From an uncultured Eubacteriales bacterium (lineage in GTDB: Bacteria; Bacillota; Clostridia; Oscillospirales; CAG-272), in assembly GCA_900554225.1 (NCBI GenBank), contig USGH01000068.1, positions 1-11,181 on the forward strand: a DNA stretch of 11,181 nucleotides. Direction: 5' to 3'. Made by a program: the position numbers and the translations under genes. Of the stretch, positions 1 to 5,520 are shown piece after piece (positions within the stretch are counted from its first letter, which is position 1; every line of letters starts with the position of its first letter). The notes under the pieces were generated by a model, which made no database searches, was not told the DNA's origin, and was given only the letters and a program-made list of their open reading frames with translations.

Positions 1-1
1 T

Positions 2-274
2 GTGGCATTCTATGAGCTCTACATCGGGAAAAACGCGGTTCGTACAGACTGTTCGACGGAGGGAGAATGCTACGCCTGCGCCGCGGTCGATGAAGCGGGT
101 TCCGGTGCGCTGATGCTTGCCAATCCGACCGATACCGCACAGCCGCTTACCATACAGCTTGGCGAAAAAACGGTACGCGCCGTAAAAATCCTCACAGAAG
201 GACACATTTGGGAGGATACCACACTGCCGGAGATCTTAGCTGCATACACAACGCTGCTCATTCTCGCAGAATAA
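2..274 (+). CDS. C-terminal end of an unidentified protein (5' truncated)
   Basis: The reading frame is open from the window edge and stops at TAA 272-274, leaving about 90 residues. The first codon seen is GTG, but no ribosome binding site can be seen before it, so this is most likely the tail of a longer gene. The visible part has alternating hydrophobic strands with short polar turns (for example ALMLANPTD, then PLTIQLG and RAVKIL), which suggests a small beta-sandwich. Such tails occur at the C-terminus of many glycoside hydrolases and carbohydrate-active proteins, and the rest of the window is rich in such genes; that link is inference. No catalytic motif is visible. It converges with the flippase gene and shares the hairpin terminator that starts 16 bases after its stop codon. 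Confidence 0.6.
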   Translation: MAFYELYIGKNAVRTDCSTEGECYACAAVDEAGSGALMLANPTDTAQPLTIQLGEKTVRAVKILTEGHIWEDTTLPEILAAYTTLLILAE

Positions 275-289
275 TTTTCCGGAAAGCCG

Positions 290-352
290 AAAACAGACTG
301 TACGACCACTTGGGGATTGCTATACGCCCATAGAGGTTGTCAGTCTGTTTTT
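290..352. terminator. Bidirectional intrinsic terminator between convergent genes
   Basis: AAAACAGACTG (290-300) is perfectly complementary to CAGTCTGTTTT (341-351). After a bulged T the stem continues with ACGACC (302-307) against GGTTGT (335-340, one G-T wobble), and TGGG/CCCA can pair in the loop. The right arm runs into TTTTT on the plus strand and the left arm gives TTTT on the minus strand. It therefore can end both the truncated plus-strand gene (stop at 274) and the minus-strand flippase gene (stop at 418). Confidence 0.85.
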
Positions 353-417
353 GATTCTGAAGATCGAATCCACTCGTCGCTGCATGGAGCCATGCGTCGG
401 ACCTCGCTTTCCGTGCG

Positions 418-1803
418 TTATCCGGTGCGCGCCCACAGCTTCCACGCACTGCATGCCAGATTGAGGATCTCACAGACGTAAAGCGAGAGGTCATAGCCGC
501 CCGTGCCCAGGACAGGAGTAAGAAGCGTGACAAGGACGAGACTGATCCCGGCGTCGAGAATGTTGACTTTCATACAGTAGACCTGCTCTCCCATCCCCTT
601 GAGCATTGCGTCGATCACGGTGTCCATATACATGAAAACGGTCAACGGGGAGAGAAGACGGATATAGCGCGCCGCTTCTGTGCTATGGTAGATCCCTCTG
701 CCAAGCGGATCGGCGAACAAAAAGAACACCGCAAAGCTTGTCACGGAGAAAGCCGCCGCCACAAGAAGAATCCGCCGCACAATGCCGCAAAGCCGCCTTT
801 TCGCCGCCGGATCGACCTGTGCTGTGGTGTCAAGCGCGGTGATCTCCGGCACAAGCATTCCGGTAAACGCGCCGATGACGGCATACGGAAAGAGGATCAC
901 GGGCAGTGCCATACCCTGTAGGATCCCATACGCGGCAAGTGCGCCGGTGCCGGACAGTCCCGACTTTTTCAGTCCGCGCGGAATGGCAAGATGCTCTGCG
1001 GAGGTAAGACCCTGGCGGCAATACGCGCCGACCGCAGTGGGCAGAGCGATGGAGGCAGCATCCCGGAACGCAGTCGGATACGGCAGCTGCTCCGGTCTGC
1101 TCTGCGGTGTGTCGCCGTGCGGGATCCGTGAATCGATACAATAAAGAAAGAGTGCCACCAGAAACGCGCCGCCCTCCGCTATGGCTGATCCGCCGATCAC
1201 CGCAAGACAAAGCCTTTCCAAGAGGCGTGGATCCTCCGGCGACAGATTGCGGCAGATCAGTCCGAGAGCTGTGACGGTAACGGCGATTTTCATGCCCTGC
1301 TCCAATATGGCGATCGCGGCGTTCTTTCCGTTTTTACGCAGTCCCGTAAACACACCGGACAGTGCAGCGGACAGTGCGATAGCCGGCAGTGTACACGCGA
1401 GAAGGCGAAGGCAGGAGATGGTGCGCGGCTCATGCAAAAGAAAGCGGGCAATCGGCTCGGACAGCGCAAACAGTCCGACACCGCTCGTCACACCAAAAAG
1501 AAGACCGTACCGGATCACGGCCCGTACCACACCGCCGACCGTTTTTCGATAGATCGCACGGGACGAACCTGCAATCCGCGCGCAACGATCCGCCGTCAGC
1601 CGCACGGTCGCAAACGGAAGACCGGACAACGCGACGGTCACCGCAAATCCGTACACGGACATCACAAGCGTCATCAGTCCCATCGCTTCCGCACCGATTT
1701 TCCGGGAAATATACGCCTGAAAGCTCACGCCGACCATACGCAATAGAATATTCACAAGGGACAACAGCGCGACTCCCACACCAAACGACCGTTTCCGGGA
1801 CAC
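418..1803 (-). CDS. SpoVB/MATE-type polysaccharide (lipid-linked precursor) flippase
   Basis: This is a very hydrophobic integral membrane protein of about 461 residues with roughly 12-14 predicted membrane segments, the size and pattern of the MOP (MATE/Wzx/MurJ/SpoVB) superfamily. Typical family stretches are visible: an N-terminal amphipathic segment followed by FQAYISRKIGAEAMGL, a central LSGVFTGLRK, and the SpoVB-like 'YGILQGMALPVILFPYAV...PEI' in the second half. Proteins of this group are thought to flip undecaprenyl-linked cell-wall or exopolysaccharide precursors outward; SpoVB is tied to spore cortex formation. The substrate here cannot be read from sequence. I start it at GTG 1803 because GGAGG stands 6 bases upstream and the family begins close to the first membrane segment; an ATG at 1863 is in frame (20 more residues) but lacks a good ribosome binding site. 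It is transcribed alone, divergent from the fucosidase, and ends at the terminator near 290-352. Confidence 0.88.
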   Translation of the reverse strand: MSRKRSFGVGVALLSLVNILLRMVGVSFQAYISRKIGAEAMGLMTLVMSVYGFAVTVALSGLPFATVRLTADRCARIAGSSRAIYRKTVGGVVRAVIRYGLLFGVTSGVGLFALSEPIARFLLHEPRTISCLRLLACTLPAIALSAALSGVFTGLRKNGKNAAIAILEQGMKIAVTVTALGLICRNLSPEDPRLLERLCLAVIGGSAIAEGGAFLVALFLYCIDSRIPHGDTPQSRPEQLPYPTAFRDAASIALPTAVGAYCRQGLTSAEHLAIPRGLKKSGLSGTGALAAYGILQGMALPVILFPYAVIGAFTGMLVPEITALDTTAQVDPAAKRRLCGIVRRILLVAAAFSVTSFAVFFLFADPLGRGIYHSTEAARYIRLLSPLTVFMYMDTVIDAMLKGMGEQVYCMKVNILDAGISLVLVTLLTPVLGTGGYDLSLYVCEILNLACSAWKLWARTG

Positions 1804-1875
1804 AGCACACCTCCGCCCGCGCATCCCGCACACACGACTGCACGGAATCTCTCGCAACAACATACCGCTATTCTA

Positions 1876-1904
1876 TTGACATGGCACTGCGATTATGATA
1901 CAAT
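1876..1904 (+). promoter_or_regulatory. Sigma-A-type promoter for the fucosidase gene
   Basis: TTGACA (1876-1881), a 17-base spacer, and TACAAT (1899-1904) give a near-perfect vegetative promoter. Transcription would start near 1911, about 170 bases before the fucosidase start codon. ACAAT at 1900-1904 and ATTGT at 1921-1925 form a short inverted repeat over the start region, a possible but weak operator. Confidence 0.8.
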
Positions 1905-1910
1905 GAGCCC

Positions 1911-2083
1911 AAGGGTGCGTATTGTGACACGGGAAAAGCATTGCAGGCACAATTTACAGACAATGCGGTTTTTCGTAAAACGACGTACTTCTTAGCATAC
2001 GCCACACGATTGCTTTATAAAACAGGCGGCTCTTCCGCTATGGACAAGCCGCTTTGCAATGCATACAATGGAGGAAAATCACT
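1911..2083 (+). promoter_or_regulatory. Long, possibly structured 5' leader of the fucosidase mRNA
   Basis: This stretch of about 170 bases carries no gene. GCATTG (1938-1943) can pair with CAATGC (1961-1966), a 6-bp hairpin followed after GG by TTTTT (1969-1973), which resembles a weak terminator. The same left arm, extended to GCATTGCA (1938-1945), can instead pair with TGCAATGC (2055-2062), 8 bp, just ahead of the GGAGG ribosome binding site at 2070-2074. A further hairpin GCGGCT...AGCCGC lies at about 2026-2053. It matches no riboswitch class that I recognise. The competing pairings make attenuation or translation control possible, but this is inference from pairing alone. Confidence 0.35.
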
Positions 2084-3319
2084 ATGGCAATTCCGGTACC
2101 GGAAAAACGCGTTCTCGAATTTGAAGAATTCGGATTTGGTATGTTCATTCACTGGGGGCTGTACTCTCAGCTGGGCAAGGGCGAATGGATCCAGCACATC
2201 GCAGGCATTCCGAAGGAAGAATACGTGAAGCTACAGGACACATTCACCGCGTCAAAATTTGACGGACACAAAATCGCGCGCATCGCAAAAAAAGCAGGTG
2301 CAAAATACATCACATTGACCACACGTCATCACGAGGGCTTCTCCCTCTACGACACCAAAGGACTGAACACCTATGACGCACCGCATTCCCCGGCCGGGCG
2401 TGACTTAGTGCGCGATTTCGTGGAAGGCTGTCGGGATGAGGGGATCGTGCCGTTCTTCTATCACACCACGCTCGACTGGTACAACCCCGATTTCAACGGC
2501 AATTTCAAGGCGTATCTCCAGTATCTGCGCGATTCCGTGGAGATTCTCTGCTCCGAATACGGCAAGATCGGCGGGCTTTGGTTCGACGGCAACTGGTCCA
2601 AACCGAACGAGGACTGGGAAGAGGACGAGCTCTACAAGGTGATCCGCAAGCATCAGCCGGACGCGATCATCGTGAACAACACCGGTCTGTCCCATCGCGG
2701 TGAGGCGGGCAATATCGAACTGGACAGCGTGACGTTTGAACAGGGTCGCCCGGAACCGATGGATCGAGAGGGTATGCCCAAATACATGGCTGCCGAAATG
2801 TGCCAGACGCTCAACGCGCATTGGGGCTGCGGCGCGCGCGACCTCAACTACAAATCCCTGCCCCATCTGATCGAAACACTCTGTGCTTGCCGGAAGGTCG
2901 GCGCGAACTATCTGCTCAACGTCGGTCCGGACGGAGAGGGCGCGATCACCCCGTTGCAGGAAGCACTGATGGAAGGCATCGGCGACTGGATCCGGTACTG
3001 CGGCGAATCGATCTACAAGTCGAAACCGTGCGGCACCCATGGCACAGGCAAGAATTTCGCTCTTCGTCAGGGGAACAAGATGTATTTCTACATCCACGAT
3101 CTGTCTGTAACGGGCGACGCAAATGTGACGGTCGAAGGCGGCGGTACCGGAGACAAGACGTTCACCGGTGTGCCGGGCAAGATCGCAAATGTACATTGGG
3201 TGGACATCGGCGAAGCACTCTCGTTCACGCAGGACGGCGCCCCCTGCACCATTGCTGCGACCGGGTATCCCTACGGCACCAGCCTTGTGGTCCGTGTGGC
3301 GGAAGCGGACGTGGAATAA
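2084..3319 (+). CDS. Alpha-L-fucosidase, glycoside hydrolase family 29
   Basis: GH29 enzymes release alpha-linked L-fucose from glycans with retention of configuration. The 411-residue protein begins with the family signature FGMFIHWGLYS (about residues 17-28) and GEW (33-35), followed by TTRHHEGFSLYD (79-90), whose His pair lines the fucose pocket in known members. GGLWFDGNW near 163-170 carries the catalytic nucleophile, Asp168. Later come HWGCGARDLNYKS and LLNVGPDGEG, also typical of the barrel domain, and from about residue 310 a C-terminal beta-sandwich. The acid/base residue is not conserved across GH29 and I cannot assign it. There is no signal peptide, so the enzyme is probably cytoplasmic and acts on imported oligosaccharides. 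Start ATG 2084 is fixed by GGAGG at 2070-2074; the ATG at 2054 lacks one. It is a single-gene unit with its own promoter and ends before the hairpin at 3370-3413. Confidence 0.95.
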   Translation: MAIPVPEKRVLEFEEFGFGMFIHWGLYSQLGKGEWIQHIAGIPKEEYVKLQDTFTASKFDGHKIARIAKKAGAKYITLTTRHHEGFSLYDTKGLNTYDAPHSPAGRDLVRDFVEGCRDEGIVPFFYHTTLDWYNPDFNGNFKAYLQYLRDSVEILCSEYGKIGGLWFDGNWSKPNEDWEEDELYKVIRKHQPDAIIVNNTGLSHRGEAGNIELDSVTFEQGRPEPMDREGMPKYMAAEMCQTLNAHWGCGARDLNYKSLPHLIETLCACRKVGANYLLNVGPDGEGAITPLQEALMEGIGDWIRYCGESIYKSKPCGTHGTGKNFALRQGNKMYFYIHDLSVTGDANVTVEGGGTGDKTFTGVPGKIANVHWVDIGEALSFTQDGAPCTIAATGYPYGTSLVVRVAEADVE

Positions 3320-3369
3320 GGTTCTCGAACGATTGGTTTTTCGCTTCCCATAAAAGCAAAATGATATAA

Positions 3370-3413
3370 AAATCACCCGTACAGGCAAAAAGCAACGCTT
3401 GTGCGGGTGATTT
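3370..3413. terminator. Bidirectional terminator between fucosidase and deacetylase genes
   Basis: AAATCACCCGTAC (3370-3382) pairs with GTGCGGGTGATTT (3401-3413) over 13 positions with a single G-T wobble, and AAGC/GCTT can close an inner stem in the loop. On the minus strand the arm is followed by TTTTTATAT, a good uridine tract for ending the deacetylase mRNA (stop at 3427). The plus-strand tract is poorer (ATTTGCGTTT) but can still serve the fucosidase gene (stop at 3319). Confidence 0.8.
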
Positions 3414-3426
3414 GCGTTTGGCGGAT

Positions 3427-4227
3427 TTACAGTGAAATCGTCTTTCCGGCAGGGCAGCAGACCTTTTCTCCATTACAGGTGAACCACACGTCGGTAGCGG
3501 AAGGATTCTGGACGGAGGTCAGCTCCAGCGAAAAGCGAAGTCCCATAACGGCGTTCTGATAATCGACGATTTCGATATTCTCGGCATACCACACATCGTC
3601 TCTGCCGCCTGCTTTCTTGCAGAATTCCTCCATCATGGACCAGTTGTCGTTGTGCGGAAATTCAAAGCTGTGCCCCCAGATGTAGAACAGACGGCTGTTG
3701 CCCCAACGATCGGGTGCGATAAAGTCGTCCCATTTTTCGACGATCCCGCCGTTGTGGTGACAGGTCGGATGCCATTTCATAAAGTTCTCCGGCATCCCAT
3801 ACCCGTTTGTGGAACGTGTGGTGCGGGAATACTCCATCCCGGCAGAGCGAAAAATGGCGATCGTGCGCTCATCAAAATCGCCGAACGGGTAGGACATACC
3901 GCGCACCGGATAGCCGCAGGTTCTCTCCAGCATCCGTCTGTCCTCTTCAATCTCAAATAAAGCCACGCCGCTGTTCTGCATAGTCGGGAACGGATGGCTC
4001 AGCGTGTGGCAAGACACCTCAAAGCCATCGTACCGCTTGTGAAATCCCGTGACGTTCTCCGGAATATGAAGTTGGAGATTGCGCGAATTGATATGGAAGG
4101 TGCCGCGGATGCCATATTTGCGGAAAATCTCCGTCAAGCGCGCATCCTCCTGCGGCCCGTCGTCGTAGCTCATTGTCAGACAGTGCGTCCGCCCACCCGG
4201 GAACAGATTGCAGCGAATGATATTCAT
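3427..4227 (-). CDS. Polysaccharide deacetylase (NodB homology domain, CE4-like)
   Basis: CE4 enzymes remove N- or O-acetyl groups from chitin-like sugars, peptidoglycan or xylan using a bound metal ion. The 266-residue protein shows the motifs in order: SYDDGP (20-25), with Asp22 as probable base and Asp23 as metal ligand; HTLSH (74-78), whose two His complete the metal triad; RGMSYPFGDFD (109-119), close to the usual RxPYG region though Arg-x-x-x-Pro is altered; and WGHSFEF (184-190), the motif-5 His. A short C-terminal extension from about residue 225 is beta-rich. No signal peptide is present, so it is probably cytoplasmic and may act on small imported saccharides. The start is ATG 4227 with GGAAAGG 8 bases upstream; the GTG at 4248 falls inside a leader hairpin and is less likely. 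It is a single-gene unit behind a perfect consensus promoter. The true substrate is unknown. Confidence 0.9.
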   Translation of the reverse strand: MNIIRCNLFPGGRTHCLTMSYDDGPQEDARLTEIFRKYGIRGTFHINSRNLQLHIPENVTGFHKRYDGFEVSCHTLSHPFPTMQNSGVALFEIEEDRRMLERTCGYPVRGMSYPFGDFDERTIAIFRSAGMEYSRTTRSTNGYGMPENFMKWHPTCHHNGGIVEKWDDFIAPDRWGNSRLFYIWGHSFEFPHNDNWSMMEEFCKKAGGRDDVWYAENIEIVDYQNAVMGLRFSLELTSVQNPSATDVWFTCNGEKVCCPAGKTISL

Positions 4228-4246
4228 ATGTTTTTTCCTTTCCGAC

Positions 4247-4262
4247 ACGCCATATTCGGCGT
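4247..4262 (-). promoter_or_regulatory. Inverted repeat at the predicted transcription start of the deacetylase gene
   Basis: ACGCC (4247-4251) and GGCGT (4258-4262) are perfect inverted arms around a 6-base centre. The predicted start of transcription is near 4264, so the dyad sits at about +2 to +18. It could be an operator, or a 5'-terminal hairpin that protects the mRNA; the sequence cannot tell which. Confidence 0.4.
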
Positions 4263-4270
4263 TTTTGGCT

Positions 4271-4299
4271 ATTATATATCAAAATCGCATACTTGTCAA
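4271..4299 (-). promoter_or_regulatory. Perfect consensus sigma-A promoter for the deacetylase gene
   Basis: Read on the minus strand: TTGACA (4299-4294), a 17-base spacer, then TATAAT (4276-4271). Both hexamers match the consensus exactly. It lies 44 bases upstream of the ATG, giving a leader of roughly 37 bases. Confidence 0.9.
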
Positions 4300-4337
4300 G
4301 AAGATGCAGCCATATGTACCAAAAAAACCATATTGCG

Positions 4338-4380
4338 GAAGGACTTTCCCCGTCGTGTGGGGATTGTCCTTTCTTTTTTT
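4338..4380 (+). terminator. Strong hairpin with uridine tract on the plus strand, between two minus-strand genes
   Basis: AAGGAC (4338-4343) pairs with GTCCTT (4365-4370), and CCCC (4347-4350) with GGGG (4358-4361), separated by a TTT/ATT internal loop. On the plus strand the stem is followed by a T-rich tract up to 4380, a classic intrinsic terminator. On the minus strand the stem is followed by about ten bases and then GGTTTTTT, which is poorer. It probably ends the XRE regulator mRNA (stop at 4411) while also stopping plus-strand transcripts. No plus-strand protein gene lies upstream of it. Confidence 0.7.
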
Positions 4381-4410
4381 ATACATCACGGTATCTGTAC
4401 CGCAAAGGCG

Positions 4411-5220
4411 TTATTCCGGGATAAATTCACTGAGCGTATACTGCTTTCGTGCAAGGGTGTGCGCCGCCGCCAAAACGAGATAGGCACAGATGCCGCGATG
4501 ACCGGACAGCTTGTATCCGCTCGGTACCCCGCTTTTGTATTCGATGATGTTGTTTTCCAAAAACGCGAGAAGGTATTCGTTCAGCACGCTCTCCGCGCCG
4601 CCAAACCGTTCCATAAGCGTATCCTTGGCGATGGGCATTACCGGATCGAGCAGGGAGACCAGGCGTAGTCCGTCCGGAGACGCCAATTTTGCAAGGAGCG
4701 CGGCATCCGTCTCACTGATCGTTGTCGACGCGTATTTCTCCGCCAGATCCCGTCGGATCACACACGCCGCGCCGTCGTCGTCCCACAGCTTCAATCCGTA
4801 TTCGCTGCACACGCGCATATTGCCGGACGCGTAATCCTGCCGCTGCATCTCGTGATTGCCCGCCTCGATGAAGTAGATCCCCTTCCACAGCTTCCAGAGA
4901 TCCGCGCCAAGCTCTCTGTGCGCGTTCGGTGCGTCCCGATCCGCCTTTGACCAGAGATATTCGTCCGCGATCTGCTCCACGCGCGCCGCTACGGAATCGA
5001 TGTCTCTGCTTTTCTCCGTTTCCAATAAAATGTCGAGAGATATGCCGTAGGTGTCGCCGAGAGCCTTCAGATTGAAGCAGTCCGGCAGACATTCGCAGTT
5101 CTCCCACTTTGAGATCGCCTGTGCTGATACACCGATTTTTGCCGCTACCTCCTCCTGGGTCAATCCGCGCGTCCGTCGGTGTTCCCGCAGCTTTTCGCCG
5201 AATATTTGCATATTGAGCAT
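4411..5220 (-). CDS. XRE-family (Cro/C1-type HTH) transcriptional regulator
   Basis: This is a DNA-binding protein of 269 residues. An N-terminal helix-turn-helix of the Cro/C1 type spans about residues 7-63: FGEKLREHRRTRGLTQEEVAAKIGVSAQAISKWE is the canonical pattern, followed by LKALGDTYGISLDILL. The remaining roughly 200 residues are not a domain that I can name; they are rich in Asp, Leu and Ala, contain a Trp-rich stretch around 'LWKLWKGIYF', and look helical with a possible winged-helix-like segment in the last third. This part may sense a ligand or mediate oligomerisation. Start ATG 5220 is set by AAAGGAG 8 bases upstream; an in-frame opening extends further but has no such signal and lacks similarity. 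It has its own promoter with dyads around it, suggesting autoregulation. Targets are unknown; neighbouring glycan genes are candidates only by proximity. Confidence 0.9.
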   Translation of the reverse strand: MLNMQIFGEKLREHRRTRGLTQEEVAAKIGVSAQAISKWENCECLPDCFNLKALGDTYGISLDILLETEKSRDIDSVAARVEQIADEYLWSKADRDAPNAHRELGADLWKLWKGIYFIEAGNHEMQRQDYASGNMRVCSEYGLKLWDDDGAACVIRRDLAEKYASTTISETDAALLAKLASPDGLRLVSLLDPVMPIAKDTLMERFGGAESVLNEYLLAFLENNIIEYKSGVPSGYKLSGHRGICAYLVLAAAHTLARKQYTLSEFIPE

Positions 5221-5243
5221 ATTCTGTTCTCCTTTACAAAATT

Positions 5244-5259
5244 TGCGATCCGGATCACA
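5244..5259 (-). promoter_or_regulatory. Near-perfect dyad over the XRE gene transcription start
   Basis: TGCGATCCGGATCACA is symmetric at all positions except one pair, with a perfect 10-bp core GATCCGGATC (5247-5256). The predicted start of transcription is near 5258, so the dyad covers about +1 to +15, a standard place for an autorepressor operator. Confidence 0.4.
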
Positions 5260-5264
5260 TCTAC

Positions 5265-5293
5265 AGTATACCGCATTTTTTTGCAACCTGCAA
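5265..5293 (-). promoter_or_regulatory. Sigma-A-type promoter for the XRE regulator gene
   Basis: Read on the minus strand: TTGCAG (5293-5288), 17-base spacer, TATACT (5270-5265). Four of six and five of six positions match the consensus. It lies 44 bases upstream of the ATG. Confidence 0.7.
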
Positions 5294-5338
5294 TAGGACA
5301 TATCGGGAATTCTACAGTACGCATCCAACCACAGGTTG
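5281..5338. repeat. Two similar 13-bp dyads (5-3-5 geometry) at and upstream of the XRE promoter -35
   Basis: TTGCA-ACC-TGCAA (5281-5293) overlaps the -35 hexamer. CAACC-ACA-GGTTG (5326-5338) has the same arm and spacer lengths, with centres 45 bp apart. In addition GCAACCTG (5283-5290) and CAGGTTGC (5332-5339) are exact inverted copies of each other. Paired sites spaced by about four helical turns could bind a dimeric regulator cooperatively. The rest of the gap between the XRE gene and the terminator at 5398 shows nothing else. Confidence 0.4.
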
Positions 5339-5397
5339 CGCTGTGTCTGCACATTTCCAAAATCCGGCAAAGCCAAGCGGCAATCCGTGCAAAAGAA

Positions 5398-5439
5398 ACG
5401 CGATGATACGGCTTTTGGGGCTGTACCATCGCGTTTTTT
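5398..5439. terminator. Strong bidirectional hairpin terminator at the end of the lipoprotein/beta-helix operon
   Basis: ACGCGATG (5398-5405) pairs with CATCGCGT (5427-5434); after one mismatch TACGGC pairs with GCTGTA (one wobble) around a TTTTGGG loop. The plus strand continues with six T. On the minus strand the stem is followed by TTTCTTTT, so it can end the operon whose last stop codon is at 5521. No plus-strand gene lies upstream. The bases between here and 5520 hold no gene. Confidence 0.85.
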
Positions 5440-5520
5440 CCGGATACGCTGTGACATTGGGCGTCGAAGGGCTTTGGGCTGCGCCTCTTGGTTATAAAAT
5501 CAACCTCAAATCCACGCATT

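Noticed and set aside
382..395. Palindrome-like GCATGG-AG-CCATGC between the terminator and the flippase stop
   Set aside because: The two-base loop and lack of a T-tract give no clear role; the neighbouring hairpin at 290-352 explains termination.
1990..2020. TATAAA with an upstream TTAGCA as a second fucosidase promoter
   Set aside because: The -35 is weak and the spacing is 18, while a near-perfect promoter stands at 1876-1904.
2405..3388. Long open frame of 327 codons antisense to the fucosidase gene
   Set aside because: It mirrors a well-supported GH29 gene, has no ribosome binding site or recognisable domain, and is a usual by-product of GC-rich coding DNA.
5221..5457. In-frame upstream extension of the XRE regulator
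   Set aside because: It contains the promoter and dyads, while ATG 5220 has a strong ribosome binding site and the HTH domain begins right after it.
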